Assembly: GCF_000003815.2 (NCBI RefSeq)
Contig: NC_049989.1
Span: 15,566,883 to 15,630,882 of the forward strand
Source of the DNA: Branchiostoma floridae
Lineage: Eukaryota; Chordata; Leptocardii; Amphioxiformes; Branchiostomatidae
Direction: 5' to 3'
Length of the DNA stretch: 64,000 nt
A program made the position numbers and the translations under genes. This document shows, one piece after another, positions 32,660 through 45,700 of the stretch (within the stretch, counting starts at the first letter, position 1; each line of letters begins with the position of its first letter). Under the pieces are notes generated by a model. It ran no database searches and had not been told where the DNA came from. It saw only the letters and a list, made by a program, of their open reading frames with translations.

Positions 32660-33296
32660 AGGCTACAACAAGTAAATTTTATTGATGACACCAGCGCGCA
32701 TTAATTTTACCTGATGTAGGAAAAGATCTTATTCCACTACGAAAATGGTAACTAAAATAGGAAAATATGTTCTTAGGTAACCCTGAGTGTCGTTGTAAAA
32801 GCGATTTTGTGTGGTAGCCATGAGTGTATTTGCTAACTGCGTAAAGGGGATATCTCACTGCACTTGGGGCACCGGTACGGCACTGCGGGGTTCATTCACT
32901 ACGGCACTGTTGTGCAATTTTTCATAATCTAGATATTGCGTAATACGTATACTTAGAAGAGAAGAAAATACACAAAACGTAAGAAAATTAGTTCTTTATC
33001 TCTGAAATTCGTTGAATAATCTTTCGAACCCCGCAGTGCCGCACCAGTGCCCCAAGTGCAGTGAGATACAACCTTTAGTGATACTACGTTAGGTATAGGC
33101 TACTACACAACGAATAAAAGACTTGTTGGCTGTGATACCCTGTTTTATCGTTTTTTTTTCAATTATTGTTCCAACGTTTATAGCCACTATGTTGACAATT
33201 TATGCATCTTGTTTTTCTTAACCCATCCTGTTCGCTCTCGCAATAGATTTGGAGTCTGCCAAGGATGTCATCCAAAGAATTTTCTTGCTGTGGCCT
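32660..33296. mobile_element. Diverged MITE AGGCCACAGCAAGTAAAT family, copy 3, carrying a nested MITE
   Basis: Left end AGGCTACAACAAGTAAATTT and right end GGATGTCATCCAAAGAATTT then TCTTGCTGTGGCCT. A member of the GGTGGTATCTC family lies inside it at 32843-33075, so that one inserted later. The outer element ends 276 bp before the receptor start codon. Confidence 0.8.
32843..33075. mobile_element. MITE family GGTGGTATCTCACTGCACTT, copy 4 (nested)
   Basis: Arms AAAGGGGATATCTCACTGCA and GCCCCAAGTGCAGTGAGATA then CAACCTTT. The interior is inverted relative to copies 1 and 3: GCAATTTTTCATAATCTAGA comes first and CTTTCGAACCCCGCAGTGCC last. Confidence 0.82.
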
Positions 33297-33571
33297 GATG
33301 ACTTCCTTCAATATTACTCAAACGCAACGTTTATTGGCTTGAAAGCGTGCAGAATTCAGAGTATGTGGGTGCTGGTATGATTGTAAAAGATGTCTAGCAA
33401 GTACAAATGGATAGTAATCGGGTCTGCGTAAAATATTCAGTGCGCCGTAAAAATCCTGTCGGCACCAATCTTGTCTCTCCCACCCAGCCCCGATGGGAGG
33501 GAAATTAATAATTTGTGCTATCTACTAACGTGACACAAGTACGATGTTACGGATCGTCGTAGACTATTAAG
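33297..33571 (+). promoter_or_regulatory. 5' flank / presumed 5' UTR of the receptor gene
   Basis: 275 bp between the MITE and the ATG. No TATA box at a convincing position and no obvious initiator were found. The start-codon context AAGATGG (A at -3, G at +4) is strong, and an in-frame TAG sits 12 bp upstream (33560-33562). The transcription start may lie here or in an unseen upstream 5' UTR exon. Confidence 0.3.
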
Positions 33572-33764
33572 ATGGCGGGGTGGGGATGGATGTGTCTAAG
33601 GGCGTACCTCTGGTTGTTCCTTCTGGTTATGGTGTTCTTTGCCGTCCCTCTAGCCGGGGGAAGGGGCCGCCGGCCAGGCAGGGAGGGGAGTAGGATGGCC
33701 CGAAGACAGGCACCGACCGCCCAGCCTTTACTCATCACAGGTGACACGCCACCTTTCTCACCAG
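33572..33764 (+). CDS. Receptor exon 1: start codon, signal peptide, basic linker
   Basis: Residues 1-64. The ATG is in strong context after an upstream in-frame stop. The first 30 residues are a textbook signal peptide: a short n-region with one Arg, a hydrophobic core LWLFLLVMVFFAVPLA and likely cleavage near AVPLA-GG. A strongly basic stretch follows (RGRRPGREGSRMARRQ), then proline/threonine-rich sequence. The donor is CCAG|GTAAGG, phase 1. An alternative donor, CACAG|GTGACA at 33740, is weaker. A signal peptide followed within ~55 residues by S1 leaves no room for an amino-terminal domain. The exon assignment rests on in-frame splicing to exon 2 and is the least conserved part of the model. 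Confidence 0.75.
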
Positions 33765-36700
33765 GTAAGGACTTCTCGTTTCTTTGAAGACGTTCTTTTA
33801 AGAGGTAAACGTTCGTTAGTTCTTTTATTCAGACCCTTGTAGAGTCTAGTGCACAAGTGGAACATAGGGCTAGGGAAGCAAGTCTCTATTTCACTATTTC
33901 AGTATTAGGGTATATTTTTACAGGGAGAGGTTGCTAGCCCTTCCCCTTAAACGTGTTCGAGGAACCTTCTCAAATAGGGACCCCAATTGTACGTCCCTTC
34001 CAAAAGACGCTTGCATTCCCAACCGAAATGCCCTTCCCAGGATTGAACCAGGGTCACCAGGTTTCAAACTTGTTGGAACCAGGAGCTCAACTGTGAGGCT
34101 ACACTACCAGTTGAACTACAGGGACATTCCGAAAGCTAAACAACCAGTGCCTATAAAAGCTCAATACAGCACCCTTTCAAACTCTTTCGGTTGTTTATCT
34201 ATTTATCTGCACTTCACTGTTTAACGTATATATATCTTAAAGAGTGAAGGTGTATTTTTTTCTTTTTACATTTCCCACAGGGCCAGACAATGTTACCGGG
34301 CCTCCTACGAGAACTGGATTCACCTTCGGTATGTTACGACCATGCATTGTTGCCTCAGGAAATTACATTTCATTATGAATGAATGAATGGTTTATTGCGC
34401 AACAATTATGTCAGTGACAACGCATGGCAATGTAAACATAACAAAAGTTACAGTGTTACAATGACAATTCAAAGTACAAAGGAGTTACAAAGAGAGTACA
34501 TCCTGAAGAATGGCAGAACGTCTAAGATGTTGTTGTGGAAGATAAGAAAATACAGGTACTACAATAAAAATTCAAATGTACAAAGAGGTTACAAAGAGAG
34601 TACATCCAGAGGAATTAATGGCAGAACGTCTAAAATGTTGTTGCAGAAAATAAGAAAATACAGGTACTACAATGAGATACAATGACAATTCAAATGCACA
34701 AAGAGGTACAAAGAGAATACATTCAGAACAACGACAATAGTCTAAAGTGTTGTTGTAAAAGGTAAGAAAATACAGGTACTACAATGAAAATTCAAATGCA
34801 CAAAGAGGTTACAAAGAAAATACATTCAGAAGAATGGCAGAAGTCTAAAGTGTTGTTGTAAAAGATAAGAAAATACAGGTACTACAATAAAAAATTCAAA
34901 TGCACAAAAGGGTTACGAAGAGAATATATTCAGAAAAATGACAGAGAAGTCTTAAGTGTTGTTGTAGAAGGTAAGAAAATACAGGTACTACAATAAAAAA
35001 CTCAAATGCACAAAGAGGTTACAAAGAGAGTACATCCAGAAAAATGACAGAATGTCTAAAATGTTGTTGTAAAAGGTAAGAAAATAAAGGTACTATAATA
35101 AAAATTCAAATGCACAAAGAAGTTACAAAGAGAGTACATTCATAACAATGACAGAAGTCTAAAGTGTTGCAGAAGATAAGAAAATACAGGTACTACATTA
35201 AAAATTCAAATGCACAAAGAGGTTACAAAGAGAGTACATCCAGAAGAATGGCAGAAGTCTAAAGTGTTGTTGTAAAAGGTAAGAAAATATAGGTACTTCA
35301 ATGAAAATTCAAATGCACAAAGAGGTTACAAAGAAAATACATTCAGAAACAATGACAGAAGTGACTAAAGTGTTGTTGTCAAGGATAAGAATATACAGGC
35401 ACTACAATAAAAAATTCAAATGCACAAAGAGGTTACAAAGAGGGTACATCCAGAAAAATGACAGAACGTCTAAAATGTTGTTGTAAAAGGTAAGAAAATA
35501 CAGGTACTACAATGAAAATTCAAATGCACTAAAAGGTTACAAAGAAAATACATTCAGAAACAATGACAGAAGTCTTAAGTGTTGTTGTAGAAGATAAGAA
35601 AATACAGGCACGTCTGCCATGTCCCTACAGTAGCCATGTTTATGCATGGCCACCCGGAATAACAACATGCCATCTTTAGGCCATATTTATTTCATTACAT
35701 GGATGCCATCCGCGCGCGCATCAATTTTCCAATCGGTTATAATTTTTCTTTAAATCAGCCATGCAGCATGCTGTAAATCTTACAAAGCAGCTGTAGCTGC
35801 AAAATGAGCAAATGTATAGGTTAGATTTTAAAAGATATCATCGGAAAACATAAGAAGAAGTTTATTTGCAAGTTCGTGCCAGAGGATTAATTGCAAGTAC
35901 ATGGTTTAAACATAGTACATATACAAGTAACAATGGACAGTTATGAACAATATTCTACTCTAATACTAGTGTTGGCTATTTCTAAACAGGTTGGGTTTGA
36001 CTTTTTTTTTTGGAAGCAGAGGGAGACAAAAAGGCCCACATTTTCTAAAATTTGTGGGTTCTGCGATTTCAAGAGAAAAGTGGCTTTTTGTTCGTCTGTC
36101 AATGTTGGGAAGTTGGGATTAGTCTTTGCTGCTTCTGTAAACAAAGCGATTCTTTCGGTTTGGTTGAATGGACATTTGGAAATAAAACATATACTAAGGC
36201 AATAGGATACGTCATTTCCAAGGTCAAAGAAGATATAAACGAACAAAAATGCAGACTCTACTGTTACGTATACCACACTCTGTTGGTTTCATCATTTGTT
36301 CTACCTTCCTTCATATTTTATTCCACACGTTCTCACCAATTTTGTTTGGCTCCAAGAGGATGGCACCCATATAATCAAGCCAACGTGGCCTTGCGTTGTT
36401 CTCTAAATAATTCATGTGAACCCGCGGATATCTGCAGTGTGGCAAACCCCACAAGGTGATGCAACTAGCCCGGCTGTGGTGGTAAGCCAGGTCCCAAGAG
36501 CTACCCTATATATCAGGTCTGCACAAATAACAGGGTATTTAGTCTACAGCATGATTGAAGTTGACCAAGCGCGAAGAGTGTATAATCACATGCTGAGTCG
36601 ATATCTGTAAGGTCCCCTTTTACCCCTGTCACATTTGGCGAAAATCTTATAATAATAACTTTATTGCACAACAATGGTACAAGGTACAAAGTATGACTTG

Positions 36701-39700
36701 TATATGACAGGGACGGTTTTCAGGTGAAAAATACGAGGAACCCCCTGTCGATCTTAAATATGGCCGATCTTCCATCGATACGCCCGAAGATAGTGGATAA
36801 TGTGACAGGGGTATTTCCACTAGACGGCGATCGCGCTGCGCTCTCACTGCGACCTAAATAGGATATGTGCCTTTGCTTTCACACTGGGTATATCATACGA
36901 AACTCAAAAATATGACTCTGAGAAGACAACAAAACACACAAAGTGTAAAAAGATTCGTTTCTTTTCTATACAATTCATTGAGCGATATGTCAAATTTTAG
37001 GTCGCAAAGAGAGCGCGGCGAGAGCGCCGTCCTAGTGGAAAGGGGGTATTATGAGGGTGCAGTCACACGAGCATGTATATCAAGTCCGTATATACGTATG
37101 GGGTCCGTATTGACATTTTCACACAAAGTCGTACGCACAAATTGAAACTCAGACCAAACTCAATCGTTTTGGGTCTGTTTTAGGTACATGCACTGCACTG
37201 TACGTATACATGCGTACCTAAAACTGACACAAAGCGATTGAATTGCGTATGAAGTGCGTACGACTGCGTATGAAAAAATGTCGAAACGGACCTCATATGG
37301 ACTTGACACACTCACTCGCTTAACGGTGGATACGGTTACTTTTGAATATGTGATGCGTAAAATGTCCAGGGAAATTAAAGCTCACAGTTTGATAACTTGG
37401 ACTAAGGATGATATCAAAGAATTTTGCATATATGAGAGTGTTGATTGCAAAAATGACATTTTTAATTTTTTTTATGGATGATTGCTCCGCTGGCGCTGCC
37501 AAACTATGTATATTTCGACGTAGCTTATGTATCATACTCATCACCATAGTGTGCATTAACGATACGTATAAGTTGGCCTTTGAAACTTATTGACTCCATG
37601 CAAGTGAGCCTGCTTATCTCTTTAAAGATCAGACGATTCATCAAGTCGTGCTCACTCGAATAAAATGTTAGTGAGTAATGAGAAAGCAACGAGGCAACTG
37701 TGGTGAATGACACTTAATAACCGCAACTTAAATTTGAAGTAACCGCCGTCTCGTTACTCCAAACGATTCACCTTCCATACGGCCTTCACATTGCGGGTTT
37801 GTCGCTAGGCAGAGACTATTGACAGGATGTCGATAAGAATATTTTGGTACTATTGACAGGAATTTACTGGCGATGACAATTTTTGATACTATTGACAGGA
37901 TGTTTCTGTATATGACATTTTTGGACTATTGACAGGAAATTCCAGTTTATGATGATCTTTTCATTATTGCAAGGATGTTCCTGATCACAAAAATAATTTG
38001 TCCTATTGACAGGAAGTTAAAAGAAATATTCACCATTGACATTGGGTCCATGATGCTGTCAGCCATACAAGTGAGAAGTCTACAAATTGCTGACCCAGTC
38101 ACGCAAACACAGAAATCTTTTTTGTGTCTCCAAAAGTGGTACCCACTTTCGTCTGATATATTCAAATACCATTCATCTTAAAGCACTTGGACAGAACCAA
38201 ATGTGTAACCCAAAGGGAAGAAAGACCAGCTCTTCCACATTGATCAATGCTTGCTCTGTAACCAGCGCTCAAAATACCACCTGCATATGCAGGTTAGTGC
38301 AGGTAAAATTGTTGTTGTGCAGGTATTTCTGGTGTCTACCTGCACCTAACCTGCACTGGTCCTTGTACTGGGTTTTATACATAAATGTCCTGTGATGTAT
38401 GTGTATGTGGATTGTTATTAGCTGCATTGACTGTTACCATCTATAAATATATATATAAAAAAGCAGCAATGGTTCCTGAACAATTTTAGCATGATCCATA
38501 CTTCCTAAATTCAGAGTGGTGCAGGGAAAATTTGTCTGGTGCAGGTAATTTTCAATGTTACCTGCACCAGTGCAGGTACGTAAAAATAAACATTTCGAGC
38601 CTTGGTAACGTTTTCTCCGCCTGTTTAACGCCGTGCGATCATGAATTCATTGCGATGTCTGTGACGAATAACTGTACCCCTTCTAGTGCTCAACTGAAGT
38701 ATGATGAATGAGACAAATAGAAAAAATTCAAATAAAGAAAAGCTGCACAAAGCTTGCCCAAAATTGTCTACAAACAAGTGAGTACAAGAAGTACACCATG
38801 TTGTCATGAATAACGCAAATAAGCATTTGCATAATTCATATCTATCGACATTTATATTTTATTCAGTTAGATATGCTACACATTTGAAACTCCTATCATG
38901 GAATGTATAAATTTAGAAACTTTCGAAAGCAATTATGCAAATTAGCTCCTGATTTGGATAACAAGCATTAAATTATGTAAATCTTTACTAATCTACATAC
39001 AGACAATAATAGAGATCCCTCAACTCTCTCGTCAGTTATTCTCTGCAAAACTCTGATACATTCTTTAAACGCTCTCGAAAGTCTCTCGGTCGCCTCCCTA
39101 GTTGAACGGAGGTGTCGGCAATTCCATATTCAGTCTAAGTACAAGATACAGAAGACTAGCCAGACGATTGATTGCCCTGATAACATTAACCCAATGCTGT
39201 CACCTAATCAAACGCTCCTCTCACCAACTTCCTGGTGATAAAAGAAACTCTCCTGTCCACTGATTAAACTCCCAGGACCTTTTTGACCAAAAACTAATTG
39301 GCTACGACATAAGAAATCACAATTTGTCATCGGCGATGTTGAGCAAAATGAGGGTAAGACTCCGTGGTTAGTGGCCATGGCCTTTGTGGCTTCCGTAGAT
39401 CCATCATTCGCGGTATGAAACTCTTAATTAATTGTCTGGTGTGATCCGACGATTTGTCATCCGCTATGAGAGACACATTTTAGAACTTCTACCGTCAGAA
39501 GAGGCAGTTAAGTAGGGAACATGAAACGTAAACGAGGGGAGTATGAGGGGTGCAGATTTGATTTTTTTTCTGGGCAGACTGTCAAAGATGAAGATGACGA
39601 ATGCTATAGATGATATTTGCCATGTTGATTTGAACCAGTATCAGTAATACAACTACTGTATTGTAAAAGCTGTTTCAGGTCCGGATCTGAACCTAGATCT

Positions 39701-42700
39701 AAAATTTAATTGTTTGTGAATAAGGAACTATTCAAAATAATGGTACCTTTCGTTCGATGGAAGGAATCTGTTTGGTGGAGTATCCTATCTTTACATAAAC
39801 AATGATAACTCCATTAAGTTAGACCAAGTTTACTGGGGAAACTTGATAAAAATGACTATCAACTCCCTACTTCGCTCTTGCTATTTTCTTGGAACAATAA
39901 GCCTCAAAACACGTGAACGCCTGCCGAGGAAGTGCCGGTATAATCTGTTCATTTTGTAATCGCTCCAACATCCAGTCCACTGAATTTATCGGTACACCGT
40001 ACCGATACCCATCCCTAATCACTAGTTACAATTGAAAAGGCTTGCATTTTTACAGTTGTGTTTGCCACTCGAGTAAATGTATGTTTCATTTGTTTCAGCG
40101 TCCACCGCTTCAAACAAAGTCAAGTACAGAGTTGTGCTAGTGGAGGTAAGTCTTGTGACTTATTACTGTATTTCTTTGTTCCTGAACTGTAGAAACTGCA
40201 AAATCGAGAAACTTAAAATGTTCTTACGATAAAAGAAATGACGTATGAATTATGATATTATGCGACGATGTAATGCTAAGAGTAGTTTTTTTTCCAATCC
40301 GGGGCCCGGCCGGGCTGTTAGCGGGAATGGAAATATGATATAAAAGACTGTTATTTATCTGTTACCATTTACTGTAATTTTCTGATCATTATTTGTTGAT
40401 AACTTTAATGGTACTGAGAATTACAACAAAAGCCTCATGGCTTTTTACTAGATACCCTCCCCGAGTGTTCGTTTCTGTAAATTGATTTTAAAATGTGCAA
40501 AAATCACAATCAAAACAAGAGTTCGGAGACCTCATACCTCCATGAAATATTTTGATTATGCAAATGACTTTCACATCTGCATAATTCATGCTTGGTTATG
40601 TACACCTTTAACTAACGTACGCAGGTCACAATGTTGACAATTCATGTTTGTTTTTTTTTAAATTAAAAATTCGACAATTCATGTTGCAGGTAGTTGAGTC
40701 CTATAATGGAAAACAATGTATCTGAACACTGTCACATTTCATACAACACAGAACAAGCCCTTCATCATCAAGACGCGATCAGAGAACAACAAGACGGTGT
40801 ATGACGGATTCTGCATGGACATCCTGAAAGGCCTTGCCGAGGAGCTGAGGTTCGACTACACTCTGTACGAGGTGCCCGACGGAAACTTCGGGTTGCTGAC
40901 GAAAAATGGGTCCTGGGACGGAATGATCAGAGAAGTCATCGACGGGGTAAGTTTATCGGTTCTTACCTTTCTGTATCTGTATCTGTATAGCCGGTATAAC
41001 CGCCCTTCGGTGTAACACACCGGCTTCGCAGGCACGCGGCGCGGCAGCAGCTGGTTATATTGCACTGAAGAACCCGTCACACCTAGCTTTTGCACATCTA
41101 TTTGCAGAGTTCTTTGAAACTATCCAGAGGAGATGCCCCTACTGTGCTTGGTGATAACACATTCCACTCTACGATAGTTCTGGGAAAATACGAATTTTTG
41201 AACACATCAATCCTAGGATGGTAACTCTGGTACTTGAAGTCATGGCTGTTTCTTGTTCTTTGTTCTTTTTGAGCTGGTGTTAGATACTTATCAGTCGGTA
41301 TGTCCAACAGTTTCACGGCGTCCTCGCGTCACTGTGGCATTGAATATTTGTTCCTTGAATGTTGGTATGGAATGGGACAGAGTTACTACCTTTTGTGCTT
41401 AAAGGATGATGACCCCATCAAAAAACAACAGTTTTTCGCTTATTGAGATTTACATAGTTAAAGGCAACCTAGGCAATATTAGCCCGAGTCAGGGTTTTGG
41501 AACTTCAATTATCAAAGTCAATGTTTCGGTCATTTTTCTAAGTAATGAGATTAAGCAACTCTATACATTTCATACCAACATTCAAGGAACAAATATTCAA
41601 TGCCACAGTGGCGCGAGGACGCCGTGAAGTCTAATTTTTGTGGGTTACATTATTTACTAATAGGGAATCCTAGCGCGGCTTGTTTCTGTGCCGTTTTTGA
41701 CCGCTCAAAGTATGAAATAATAATGTAAACGTGGGAAAATAGTGCAGCGGATTTCACCTCCAACACATTATAATTAAAATGCATGCCTGAAGATAGTCGT
41801 AGATGGCTTTTTGTCCTCAGGGTCTCTTCTAAGGTTTTATTAATTGCCATTTAAGGTGTAATGGAGAATGTATTGTCCTTAGGCTGACAGAAATAGGCCA
41901 CAAGATCGGTTAAGCAATAATGGATGGGTATATTTTCTAATTTTGAACTGTAGAACACGATACGTAGCAAAAATCATTACCTTCATAAATCCAACCTAGA
42001 TTTAATTACCAATTATATCGCATAGGTCTTCACTAAATGTTTGATAAATTAATTCTTTGATATATTGGTCTACAAAGTTAAAGATATTCTTTCCGGACTT
42101 AATTAACATCAGCGTGGTGTATCGGTATTTTCTTTTTCATTTGTCGAGATCTTTGGGGAATGCTTTAGGCAATGAATCATTAATCGTACGCAGTTTTGAT
42201 ATACTGAACAGTGTGCGTGCACCAGTATAATGTGCTTAATCTACATTTACGATACATTTGAGTACGCAATTTACTGGTATTTTCTTTTGGGTGGATGTGC
42301 TAAGGCGGGGGCATTTTGATTAAGAATCGTCAATTATGCAAGGATTAAACTTAAATCAAAACTACATCGTTCCAAATCTATATATTTTTTAGATTTTATT
42401 GCATTTCACATATGAACATACAGTTCACATAGATAAAACATAAGGACATGGACAAAAACATTAACCAAGGAAGGTACAATTTACTAATATAGGAAATAAA
42501 CAGACTGAGGTATATAGCAAAATAATGTAAAACAAGATTGATACACGAATTTATGTATCTCAAACAATTGTAAATGAATGATTTCAACATGAACGTTAGG
42601 AATTTTTACGAATAGAAAAAAAAATATATTAAGTGGAGTTACACAATGTGTAAGGATGGAAATTGGATACAGGATGTAATATACGTAGAATAATCTATAT

Positions 42701-45700
42701 TTACGGTACGCGGTTTACTCTAGATCCTTTTTACAAAGTTGCTATAAGTGAAAGGAGGAATAAGAACCTGTCACATACTCTGTGTTTGATTATTTGTTCA
42801 ACTTTATTGGCCACAATATTTTCTATTCACACCAAATATAATCAAGTAAACGCGGCATAATCGGAAACAAAGCATTTATCCCTATAACTTATTACTCATG
42901 AAGAGAGTAGTTGATGAACATCAAGCGTAAAATTCATGTAAATCGAATCATCGTGCAAAACAATGGGCAGAGATACACTGTTTGTATAATGCAAGAGAAC
43001 ACAAAGAATATGTCACCACCAATGAACATCTTAAGCTTTGTAGACGCACAAAACATTTTCCTAGACCTTATTACGTATGCTTCAGAAGAATGTGTAATCC
43101 ATATGTAAAGCCAGTGTACAATTGATGTAAATCAAATTACCGTTCACAAAAAGAGTTAGATATTTTAATGCAAGCGAGAACACAAATAATATTCCACTGT
43201 CAGTGAACATCTGCAGTTTGAAGATGCACAAAACATTAATATTTGTCCTAGACCTTATTACGTATTCTTCAGAAGAACGTGTAATTCATGTAAACCAATT
43301 ACCGTTCACAACAAGAGTTAACTTTTTCACGTGTAATGCAAGCGAGAACACAAAGAACATGAACCTCAGTGAACATTTGCAGCTTGTAAACGAACAAAAC
43401 ATTTTCCCTACACCTTATTACGTATGCTTCAGAAGAAAGTGTAATTCATGTAAAGCAAGTGTGCAATTTATGTTAATTTAATTACCGTTCACAACAAGAA
43501 TTGATTTTTTGTATAATGCAAGCGAGAACAAATACAAAGAATATGCCACTATCAATGAACATCGGCAGCTTGTACACGAAGCTAATTCATGGAAATCAAG
43601 TGTGCAATTGTGTGCAAGGCTGTGGTCCTGACCTTACAAAGCTATTTCAATAGTATTATTTACCCTGTTCTTAAAAAGGACAAAGTTACAGTATTTCGCC
43701 GTAAGGATACAATGTAAGAGTGTAGTACTGGTATTACGATAGGAGCTCACACAGTACATTATCACATTTTCATCCAACACCAGGTTCTGTTTGACACCCT
43801 TTCCACCATAGGCAGAAATGTTTCAAACTTTTTTTTACATCTTCACAGTATGCTCGATGGTATGTTTTTCTCCACAGACTATCCATATAATCAATCGACA
43901 CTGCTATAGACGGATTAGACAACCGTAGTTCCGCCTCACAGTTAGGTCCGTTATCATCCCTCTGTGTTAGACATAACAAGAAGTAACATACCCATTGGGA
44001 AAACGGCTCTGGAAGAGTAATGATTTGGTTTGGACTCAGTAGAGCATAACGAATCTGCCGGCGCTGTGGTATCTGTATATATCAGTTTGAGGGGGGGGGG
44101 GGTCATCAAATAGTAAGGAATGCGTGAGGACTTTTTGTTTTTACTTAGGCCACGTTGATTTGATTATATGGATGACATCCGCGCTCGCACCAATTTTCGG
44201 CCATTTCAAAAAAAGCAAGTGCTTTTAAAAAAGCTGGCATTTTGCCAATGTTTGCGTGTGTGAACGTTTTTTTCTAGTTATTAGAATGTCATATAAATAG
44301 AACAGAGTAACTAAACCTGATATTGGCGCATGGAGAGATTCACATATGTGCCTGAATCTAGATCTAGACGCCACCTGTTAAAATTTGCGTGAACTGCAGC
44401 AAATTTCACTACACTGCCTGTTTTTGAGTGAGCTCTGTTGCGGGGCATTTTTAAGTTTTTTTTTTTAATTTTTATTTCTATTTGGCAAAAAAACGAAGCG
44501 GCGAATCCGTTAACCAAAGAAATAAATTGGTGTGGCCAAATGGATGTAAAAATTAGTATTTTAATGGATGTAAAAAAGAAAAAAAAAAATCTACCTCCCC
44601 GGATTCGAACCGGGTACATTGGTTTAGAATGCGTAAACTTTAACCGCTGCGCCAGTGCGAACATGTTGGAAAAATGCCTGTTTTAACAGGTTTAGAAATG
44701 TTTGGCATGGATTGAACAGGTCCGTTCATCTCAACATCACAACGGCGACTATTCTGGCCTCAGAGCATTTTGCCGCTAAGGCGGCAAAATGCAAAAAAAG
44801 TTTTCAACCACACAATAAATTGTGCAAAGCAGCTGTAAAATGAGCACAAATATTCTGTACATTGAAAAAAAAGTATCAGAAAACAGATAACTAATGCCAT
44901 AGAATGCCAAAATGAATCTAAAGTCAAAGAATAAGATGTGAAAGGACAGAAAGAAAAAAAATCTATTGTTGGTTGGGGGAGGTACCAGTACAGAAAATTC
45001 AGGTCCAGACGATCATTTCCAGGTCCGGACATGAACCTGGACCTGATTGTCTGTGGAAACTTGAGAACTGGCAATACTCAAAACAATGGTAATTGGTCAA
45101 TTTTGCTACAAAGGAATCTGTTTGGTGGATTATTGGACTCCCACAGCATTTTAAAATCCCATCTCCATGTAATAAAGGCTAACTGTCTCTGTACCTTTGA
45201 CTGTAGAAACTTGGTGCAATTGACTATAAACTCTACTTGACTTCGCTCTTGTTGTCTTCTTGGCCCCGGGTTAGACCCCAAATAGCTGCCGACATAGTGT
45301 GTCCATTTTGTAATTGGCGAAACCTGTTCCTCTGTTTTTTTTTCAGGTCTGTTTTTTTCGGATTGGTCCAAGAAAAAAAAATGTTTTGCACCCGTATGAT
45401 GTACTGGTCCCTACACCTAACTGTTGGTATACCATACTATGTGTGTTTAGTCCTATGTTCAACCTTCCTGGCCACTTTGATTTCATACTGAAGGCAACTT
45501 TTTTTTTGGTCAAACTTTTTTTTTATTCGCTCGCTCGCATCAGTTTTGGAGTTCCTGGAGGATGTCATCCATATAATCAAATCAACATGGCCTTATTTGC
45601 GAAAACATTTGGTATTCATCTATTATGCTGTATGCTTATGCACCGTAACTTATCAGTTTTGATTTATTTGTGATTTTTGCATTACTTTTATATATAATCA

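Larger units (their letters stand above)
44147..45593. mobile_element. MITE-type element AGGCCACGTTGATTTGATTA, copy 2 (1.4 kb, composite)
   Basis: Left end AGGCCACGTTGATTTGATTA, TATGGATGACATCCGCGCTC. Right end GGATGTCATCCATATAATCA, AATCAACATGGCCT. It contains a tRNA-like segment (44590-44660) and a member of the GGTACCGGTACA family (44971-45418). No transposase is present. Confidence 0.82.

Noticed and set aside
34440-35620. Possible protein repeats in the 105-bp array
   Set aside because: Unit lengths vary (100-112 bp) and the frame is not kept; it is an intronic satellite.
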